Of a DNA stretch of 6,821 nucleotides, positions 1-4,359 are shown piece after piece. The stretch covers positions 1 through 6,821 of the forward strand of contig JARLHH010000274.1 in assembly GCA_031292335.1 (NCBI GenBank). Direction: 5' to 3'. The notes below the pieces were generated by a model. The model was not told the origin of the DNA, did no database searches, and worked only from the letters and a program-made list of their open reading frames with translations. A program made the position numbers and the translations under genes. Numbering within the stretch: the stretch's first letter is position 1; every line of letters begins with the position of its first letter. This DNA is from Candidatus Limnocylindrales bacterium. GTDB taxonomy: Bacteria > Chloroflexota > Limnocylindria > Limnocylindrales > CSP1-4.

Positions 1-712
1 GCCGGTCCCAGGCAGCGCGATCCGGCCGCTCGCCCACCAGCGCCAGCGGGACGTCCGCCGGTCGGGCGTCCACGGCGCCGCGGGCCGGGGTGAGCGCTGC
101 AGCGCGCGTCGCGAGCGCATCCCAGCCGGGCTCGGCGCGCCCTCCCCCGTCTTCGCCGCGCCCTGTCCTGCCGGCGGGCGAGCCCACCTCCGCGACGGTC
201 ACGAACGAGGTTCCGTGGGCCCGCGCGTAGGTCAGCTCCGGGAGCACGAGCGACGCCGCACCGAACGGGCCCCAGGGATCATCGTCGGTGGGCAGCTCGC
301 CAGTGAAGCCCAGGCCGCCCAGGAGCACGGGCCCGATGCCGCGCGGCGATCCGGGTGGGACGTCGATCGCGGCCCCGGCGTGGAGATCCTGCCAGGCGGC
401 CGCGGCGCGCCGGAATCGTTCGCCGCCGGAGGCTTCCACGGACCAGGCGCGGCCGATGCCGACCAGCGCGAAGCCGGCCGCGGGCTGCAGCCACAGGGCC
501 ACCTCGAGATCCAGCTCGCGCGCCGCCGCGAACAGGCCGATCGCGTCGACTTCCTGTGCCGCCCGCGTGACGGACTGTAGGTGTCCCCCGGGAGCCGCTG
601 CCCGATGGCCCAGCAGCGCCTCCGGCGTCCCCAGCGCCGCAGGCGTCTGTCCGCCCTCCGGCGCCCCCGGCGAGCTCGGGTCCGCCTGGCCGTACGGCGC
701 GATCACCGTCAC
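1..712 (-). CDS. menF: Isochorismate synthase (MenF/EntC/DhbC family), N-terminal part, cut by left edge
   Basis: Isochorismate synthase converts chorismate to isochorismate, the entry step to menaquinone (or, in other hosts, to catecholate siderophores). 237 codons are visible, without a stop, from a GTG at 712-710. They match the N-terminal half of the family: LWLQPAAGFALVGIGRAW (about residues 73-90), LLGGLGFTGE (130-139), PFGAASLVLPEL (149-160), GTSFVTV (167-173), then the approach to the chorismate-binding domain (DRAAWDR, 231-237). The catalytic chorismate-binding domain itself lies beyond the edge. The start is chosen because GTG overlaps the TGA of the upstream tetR gene (GTGA, 4 bases); a second in-frame GTG follows at 706. 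No Shine-Dalgarno sequence is seen, so coupling to tetR translation is likely. Family assignment is by remembered motif pattern; another chorismate-using enzyme (anthranilate or salicylate synthase type) is less likely. MenF rather than EntC is inferred from lack of siderophore genes nearby. Confidence 0.85.
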   Translation of the reverse strand, partial: MTVIAPYGQADPSSPGAPEGGQTPAALGTPEALLGHRAAAPGGHLQSVTRAAQEVDAIGLFAAARELDLEVALWLQPAAGFALVGIGRAWSVEASGGERFRRAAAAWQDLHAGAAIDVPPGSPRGIGPVLLGGLGFTGELPTDDDPWGPFGAASLVLPELTYARAHGTSFVTVAEVGSPAGRTGRGEDGGGRAEPGWDALATRAAALTPARGAVDARPADVPLALVGERPDRAAWDR

Positions 713-1353
713 CGGGCCGGCCCGGTCTCGAGGATTCGCGCCTCCGGGACGCCCGCGCTGCGCAACAGGAGCGCCCGGAGCGGCGGATACGCCTCGTCCA
801 GGCGGGCCGGGTCGTCATCCATCAGCCATCGCGCGACGACCTCGTTCAGCGCGCCGAACCAGGCAACGCCCGTCAGGCGCGTGTCGAGCGGCGGGATCGC
901 GCCCTCCGCGACTGCCTGGTCGAGGTAGCCGGCGATCATCTGGGCGAATCGCTCGTGGAGCGCGTTCGTCTCGTCGTTGAAGGCGCGGCCCGCGCCGAGC
1001 GCATCGAGGAAGAGCAACCGGGCCATCGTCCGATGGCCCGCGAATGTGGCGAAGACCGTCCGGAGCGCGGCGTCGGCCTTGGCGATCGGGTCCGTCTCCG
1101 CCGCAACGGCCCGGTCGACCTTTGCAGCGAGGCGGTCCGCGGTCGAGCGCATCAGCTCGCGGAAGATCGCCTCCTTCGTGGCGAAGTGGAAGTAGACGCC
1201 GCCCTTGCTCGTCTCCGCGGCGGCCGCGATCTCGTCCATCGCGGTGTCGCGGTACCCGCGCCGCGCGAACGTGTTGAAGGCGGCGTCCAGGATCTGTTCA
1301 CGCCGCGTGCGGCTCTTCTCCGCCTGCGCGCCACTGCGCTTCCCGTTGCCCAT
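709..1353 (-). CDS. TetR/AcrR-family transcriptional regulator
   Basis: A 214-residue repressor of usual TetR length. The N-terminal DNA-binding domain runs from about residue 16 to 64: ILDAAFNTFARRGYRDTAMD is helix 1 and the turn, followed by EIAAAAETSKGGVYFHFATK with the typical SKGG.YFHF recognition-helix signature. The rest is an all-helical ligand and dimer domain (about 70-205), too variable to name a ligand. The ATG start at 1353 gives the correct family N-terminus; a weak AGGACGG-like ribosome site lies about 12 bases upstream. The gene is followed by menF with a GTGA overlap, so both are probably made from one transcript. A strong inverted repeat 36-57 bases upstream of the start is a likely autoregulatory operator. 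Local or operon-level control of isochorismate synthase is inferred from context only; the inducer is unknown. Confidence 0.93.
   Translation of the reverse strand: MGNGKRSGAQAEKSRTRREQILDAAFNTFARRGYRDTAMDEIAAAAETSKGGVYFHFATKEAIFRELMRSTADRLAAKVDRAVAAETDPIAKADAALRTVFATFAGHRTMARLLFLDALGAGRAFNDETNALHERFAQMIAGYLDQAVAEGAIPPLDTRLTGVAWFGALNEVVARWLMDDDPARLDEAYPPLRALLLRSAGVPEARILETGPAR
711..726. repeat. 16-bp perfect palindrome at the tetR stop / menF start
   Basis: ACCGGGCCGGCCCGGT reads the same on both strands. It covers the last codons of tetR and the first bases of the menF GTG start (712-710). In the mRNA it could fold into a short GC stem touching the start codon, or it could be only a product of the high GC content. 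No function can be shown from sequence alone. Confidence 0.5.
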
Positions 1354-1388
1354 GCCAGACGCTGCCCGTCCTGTCGATAGACGTCGCC

Positions 1389-1410
1389 AAACCGACCGAC
1401 CAGTCGGTTT
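1389..1410. promoter_or_regulatory. Probable TetR operator (autoregulation site)
   Basis: Perfect 8-bp inverted repeat AAACCGAC ... GTCGGTTT (1389-1396 and 1403-1410) with six bases between. A second, nested inverted repeat ACCGAC-CA-GTCGGT (1395-1400, 1403-1408) shares the right arm, so the left side carries overlapping direct copies of ACCGAC. ACCGAC/GTCGGT palindromes of this type are common targets of TetR-family repressors. The site is 36-57 bases upstream of the tetR start and far from any other promoter, since the neighbouring gene on the other side ends toward it. Negative autoregulation of the tetR-menF operon is the natural reading, by inference. Confidence 0.75.
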
Positions 1411-1419
1411 GTTCCCGAG

Positions 1420-1425
1420 ATGCTA
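1420..1425 (-). promoter_or_regulatory. Possible -10 element of the tetR-menF promoter
   Basis: TAGCAT on the minus strand resembles a sigma-70-type -10 box. It would place the transcription start near 1413, just before the operator at 1410-1389, which is a good position for repression. The hexamer 17 bases upstream (GTGCCC) is a poor -35 match, so the call is tentative. Confidence 0.3.
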
Positions 1426-1538
1426 CCCGATCTTCGCGAGGCGGGCACCGGCGGATGGGGTCGCAGCGGAGCGAGCGTAACCCAGCCTGGACGCTACCAG
1501 CGGCAGCGCCGGACTATGCACGCGGCACAGTCGGCCGT

Positions 1539-1594
1539 GGCACCCCCTGCGGCACTGCCGGCCGCGCGGCACTCCCCCTGCGGCACCCCCTGCG
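1539..1594. repeat. Short GC-rich direct repeats in the tetR/mutarotase intergenic gap
   Basis: GGCACCCCCTGCG occurs exactly at 1539-1551 and 1582-1594, with a third copy carrying one extra T (GGCACTCCCCCTGCG) at 1568-1582 that directly abuts the last. A 10-bp palindrome GCCGCGCGGC lies at 1561-1570. They lie just past the 3' end of the mutarotase-like gene (stop at 1602-1600), within the 246-base gap 1354-1599. The gap otherwise holds only the tetR operator and promoter; I see no small gene or T-rich terminator in it. The repeats might be slippage products or a factor-independent stop signal lacking the T-run. Confidence 0.45.
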
Positions 1595-1599
1595 CTCCC

Positions 1600-2604
1600 T
1601 TACGTGTGCGGCTCCCCGGGCGCCCGCACGCGGAACGTGGCCGACCAGGCCACCCGCTCGGCCGGGGCGACCATGAGCGCCCGACCGTTTGCGATTGCCG
1701 ACGCCACGTCGTCGTCGGGCGAGGTGGTCGGCTCCACCGCGTGCTGCGTGCGGGGAGTCGCGGGCGCCTCCGGCCAGCCGCCGTCGTCCAGCCACATGCC
1801 GAGGTTCGGCGCGATCGGCGCGTACCAGGTCAGCTCGAGCGCGAACCCGTCCGGCTGGTGAACGGCCGCCACACCGGGCAACCCCTCGCCGCTGACCGAG
1901 TCCCAGCTCCCGTAGAGCTCCCAGCCGCCGTACAGCTTGAGGGCCGTGCCGGCACCCCGTTCGCGGACGATGTCGAGCGCGATCATCGGTCCGTCGGTGC
2001 CCGGAGTCTGCGGCCACGCGACGTGGCCCGGAACCGGCCCGATCGGGACGCCGATCGCCCCCGTCACCCGGACCGACGCGAGCCCTTCCACGTCGACGCG
2101 AGCGCCGGGCTCCAGGGCCAGCAGCGGGTGCATCGACCAGAGGATCGGCAGCTCGCGCTCGCCGTGGTTCTCGAGCTCGTATTCCGCGATGATCCGCGGG
2201 CCGTCGAGGCGAAGACGTCGGGTGAAGCGATACGGCCAGCCGCCGCTTGCCCACCGCGCCACGAGCACCTCCCCCTCGGCCGTGACCTGGGTCGGACGAC
2301 CCCACTGGTCGCCGTGGTCGCGCAGCGGCGGGGCGGCTGGGTCCAGGGGGTCGGGGCAGCGACCGACGGTCGGCAGGCACTCGTCCCACCCGAACGCGAC
2401 GTCGCCGTCGAAGACCGCGTCGTTGCCTGCCCACGCCGTCGGATCGGCCGGCGGATCCCCGGCGACAAGCCACTCGCGGGCCGCGAAGCGATCCGAGAGC
2501 GAGATCACGCGCGCACCGAGCGCCGGAACGACGACAAGCCGGACCCGGTCGTTGTCGAGGACGATGGTCTGGAGCGACCCAAACGCGGGCCCGGGTCCGA
2601 TCAC
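1600..2604 (-). CDS. Galactose-mutarotase-like (aldose 1-epimerase superfamily) protein
   Basis: 334 residues, cytosolic, with the pattern of the galactose mutarotase-like beta-sandwich fold: an N-terminal strand pair ending VVVPALGARVISLSDR (24-39), FGWDECLPT (71-79), DHGDQWGRP (96-104), WSMHPLLALEPG (156-167, where His159 sits in the place of the His of the family HP.f.l motif), and YAPIAPNLGMWLDDGGWP (261-278), which resembles the C-terminal lG.W....gwp strand. Members interconvert alpha and beta anomers of aldoses or act on related carbohydrates; the substrate cannot be told, and the classical catalytic Glu could not be assigned with certainty. The GTG start at 2604 is supported by GGGAGG five bases upstream and by a GTGA overlap with the stop of the GntR regulator. 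Upstream in-frame sequence up to 4305 is not coding: it is Arg-rich antisense. It probably belongs to a sugar-acid or hexose operon controlled by the regulator before it. Confidence 0.82.
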   Translation of the reverse strand: MIGPGPAFGSLQTIVLDNDRVRLVVVPALGARVISLSDRFAAREWLVAGDPPADPTAWAGNDAVFDGDVAFGWDECLPTVGRCPDPLDPAAPPLRDHGDQWGRPTQVTAEGEVLVARWASGGWPYRFTRRLRLDGPRIIAEYELENHGERELPILWSMHPLLALEPGARVDVEGLASVRVTGAIGVPIGPVPGHVAWPQTPGTDGPMIALDIVRERGAGTALKLYGGWELYGSWDSVSGEGLPGVAAVHQPDGFALELTWYAPIAPNLGMWLDDGGWPEAPATPRTQHAVEPTTSPDDDVASAIANGRALMVAPAERVAWSATFRVRAPGEPHT

Positions 2605-3347
2605 GTGTTCCTCCCGATCGGTGACGTATCGACGGTGACGTGCGCGACGCCATGCGCGGCGGACGCGATGAGCGACTCCATCGAGCGGCGAGCCCCTGCC
2701 GGATCCGACCGCCCGATCGCCTCGACGACGCAGCGGTGGGCGCGGTTCGCGGTCTGCGGATCGCTGGCTGCCCGGAACGCGCTCACGGGACCGGCGCCGA
2801 GCGCCGCGATGACCGCCCCCGTCACCTGCGCCAGGAGCCCGTTGTGGGCGGCCCGCAGGATCGCCGCGTGAATGGCGAGATCCAGCCGCACCGATGCCGC
2901 GGGATCGGCCACCTGGGATTCCAGGTCCGCCTGGAGCTGCAGCAGCGCGGCGCGCTCCTCCGGGGTTGCCCGCTCGGCCGCGGCCTCCGCCGCGCGCGGC
3001 TCGATGAAGTCGCGGATCTCCACCAGGTCGGCGAGGAAGGCCGGGTCGGGGCCCACCTCGACCTGCCAGGCCAACACGTCGGGATCGACGAGGCGCCAGT
3101 GGGCGCGCCCGAGGGTGCGCGTCCCGGTCTTCGGCCGGGACTCCACGAGCCCCTTCGCCGCCAGGACCTTGATCGCTTCGCGCACGACCGTGCGGCTGAC
3201 TCCGAGCTCGACGGACAGGTCGGCCTCGGTCGGGAGCGTCGTGCCCGCTCCCAGCTCGCCCCGGACGATGCGGAGGCCCAGGTCGCGCACGACGACGCGG
3301 TGCAGACCGCGACGAGCGCCGGAACCGGGCTCCAGGGGAATGGTCAT
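2601..3347 (-). CDS. GntR-family regulator, FadR subfamily with FCD domain (DgoR-like)
   Basis: 248 residues, the usual FadR-type length. The winged helix-turn-helix spans about 14-79 (LPTEADLSVELGVSRTVVRE followed by A..VLAAKGLVESRPKTGTRTL). A linker HWRLVDPDVLAWQ (83-95) is close to the W..lD.DVL.W linker of DgoR, the galactonate-responsive repressor. The FCD ligand domain (about 106-230) keeps IRDFIEPRAAEAAAERAT (111-128), the metal-binding pair Asp156-x3-His160, and His204. The usual last metal His appears replaced by Ser225, with His232 nearby; DgoR also lacks it as I recall. ATG at 3347 gives the right N-terminus. There is no Shine-Dalgarno sequence; TACCTT at 3361-3356 could be a -10 box of a leaderless transcript. 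It overlaps the mutarotase-like gene by GTGA and is divergent from the CPBP gene. A sugar acid effector is inferred, not shown. Confidence 0.92.
   Translation of the reverse strand: MTIPLEPGSGARRGLHRVVVRDLGLRIVRGELGAGTTLPTEADLSVELGVSRTVVREAIKVLAAKGLVESRPKTGTRTLGRAHWRLVDPDVLAWQVEVGPDPAFLADLVEIRDFIEPRAAEAAAERATPEERAALLQLQADLESQVADPAASVRLDLAIHAAILRAAHNGLLAQVTGAVIAALGAGPVSAFRAASDPQTANRAHRCVVEAIGRSDPAGARRSMESLIASAAHGVAHVTVDTSPIGRNT
2610..2615 (-). promoter_or_regulatory. Ribosome binding site of the mutarotase-like gene
   Basis: GGGAGG on the minus strand, five bases before the GTG at 2604-2602. It lies inside the last codons of the GntR gene and decides the start, which would otherwise be ambiguous because the open frame extends about 1.7 kb further upstream. 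It is the clearest Shine-Dalgarno sequence in the window. Confidence 0.8.
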
Positions 3348-3436
3348 ACGATAGGAAGGTAGAGCACGTTCGGCGGCCGCGCACGGCGTTTTCGCACGAG
3401 CCCGGGGGGGCGCACCCCACCGCCGCTCCACTCCAC

Positions 3437-3456
3437 CTCGCCCGCTTGCGGGCGAG
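3437..3456. repeat. Perfect 9-bp inverted repeat (hairpin) in the divergent intergenic region
   Basis: CTCGCCCGC-TT-GCGGGCGAG, arms 3437-3445 and 3448-3456. As RNA it would make an 8-bp stem with a CUUG tetraloop, a known stable loop type. It lies between the GntR regulator start (3347) and the CPBP start (3508), 52 bases before the latter. It has no following T-run, so it is more likely an operator or a 5' UTR hairpin than a terminator. The rest of 3348-3507 shows a G-run/C-run stretch (3401-3419) and three direct GCACG copies (3364, 3381, 3394) but no convincing -35/-10 pair on the plus strand. Confidence 0.55.
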
Positions 3457-3507
3457 CGCGCGAGGCAGCCAGGACGCCCGCGAACGCGTACCCGGTCCGC
3501 CACACAG

Positions 3508-4359
3508 GTGCACCATTCGCCCGTGAGCAACGCTCGTCCAATCCGCGCATTGCCGATCCGGCCGCGAGCCTGGGTCCCGCTCGCCGTGCTGGCGATCGGG
3601 ACGGCGGTGCCGGTGCTGCGCCCGGTGATGCTCGCGGTGCTGGGAGCGGCGGCCGCCGCCACGGTCGCCGGCGGACGCGCGCGCACGGCTGCGGGTCGGA
3701 GCTGGCTGGCGACGCTCCCCGCCGCGGTCGGGCTGACGTGGGCGGGCCTGGCCGTCACGCCGATGCCGCTGCCCGACTCGCTCCACTGCACGGACCTGCT
3801 GGCGCCGCCGACCGTGGCGCGCGTGATCCAGGCGGGCCTCGTGCTGGGCACGCTGGCGCTCGCCGCCATGCTCGCGGGTGACCGCGCCGGGCTCCGGCTT
3901 CGAATGCCGGCCGATCGTCGCGTGATCGCGCTCGCGGTCGGCGCGCCGCTTGCACTCGTGCCGGGTGCGCTCTGGATCGGGCCGTTGCTGGCGCGCCCGT
4001 TCTTCGGCCAGGTCGCGCTCGCCACCGGCGACCTGCGCGCCCTCGTGCCGGCCATCGCCTTCGGGGTGGCCAACGCCGCCCTCGAGGAGACGGAGTTCCG
4101 CGGGTCGCTGCTGGGCTGGTCGACACCCGCGCTCGGGCTCGGCGGGGCGATCGCCGGCCAGGCCGCCGTGTTCGGCCTCGCCCACCTCGGCACCGACATC
4201 ACCGGCGCCGCTTCCCTCCTCTGGGCCGCGATGGCGGCGAGCGGCGCGGTCGCGGGGATCATCGCCGTGCGATCGCGCTCGCTGCTGCTGCCGTTCACGG
4301 TCCACGCGGCGCTGGACGTGCCGCTCTTCTACGCCTATGCGTGCCGGGTCGCAACGTGA
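3508..4359 (+). CDS. CPBP-family intramembrane glutamic protease (Abi/CAAX-like)
   Basis: A hydrophobic membrane protein of 283 residues with the three CPBP (Rce1/Abi) motifs in order: EExxxR as EETEFR (193-198), FxxxH as FGLAH (222-226), and HxxxN in the variant form HAALD (266-270, Asp for Asn). These form the active site in the membrane. Hydrophobic segments are seen around 21-54, 66-84, 104-124, 138-162, 178-192, 203-225, 233-254 and 258-277, interrupted by Arg-rich loops. Family members include CAAX-type prenyl proteases, bacteriocin immunity and abortive-infection proteins; the bacterial substrate is generally unknown. The start is uncertain: GTG 3508 or GTG 3523, neither with a good ribosome site; the shorter version loses five residues. 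It overlaps the DNA methyltransferase gene by GTGA, so the two are probably co-translated. No transfer signs in base composition are visible by eye. Confidence 0.85.
   Translation: MHHSPVSNARPIRALPIRPRAWVPLAVLAIGTAVPVLRPVMLAVLGAAAAATVAGGRARTAAGRSWLATLPAAVGLTWAGLAVTPMPLPDSLHCTDLLAPPTVARVIQAGLVLGTLALAAMLAGDRAGLRLRMPADRRVIALAVGAPLALVPGALWIGPLLARPFFGQVALATGDLRALVPAIAFGVANAALEETEFRGSLLGWSTPALGLGGAIAGQAAVFGLAHLGTDITGAASLLWAAMAASGAVAGIIAVRSRSLLLPFTVHAALDVPLFYAYACRVAT

Noticed and set aside
279..818. Minus-strand and plus-strand open frames with ATG starts over the menF region
   Set aside because: Low-complexity Arg-rich translations; the GTG-started frame ending at the edge carries clear isochorismate synthase motifs.
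1420..2871. 483-residue plus-strand open frame
   Set aside because: It is antisense to the mutarotase-like and GntR genes, has shadow-type Arg/Pro/Gly composition and no motif.
3348..4298. Upstream extension of the GntR frame to 565 residues
   Set aside because: The extra sequence is antisense to the well-supported CPBP gene and has no family match; ATG 3347 gives a standard FadR-type N-terminus.
2605..4305. Upstream extension of the mutarotase-like frame giving a 901-residue protein on the minus strand
   Set aside because: The added part is Arg/Ala/Gly-rich without motifs and lies antisense to the CPBP gene and in another frame of the GntR gene; the GTG at 2604 has a strong ribosome site.
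4341..4355. GTG at 4341 as start of the methyltransferase
   Set aside because: It would overlap the CPBP gene by 19 bases; GTG 4356 gives the same GTGA overlap as the other junctions. Not excluded.
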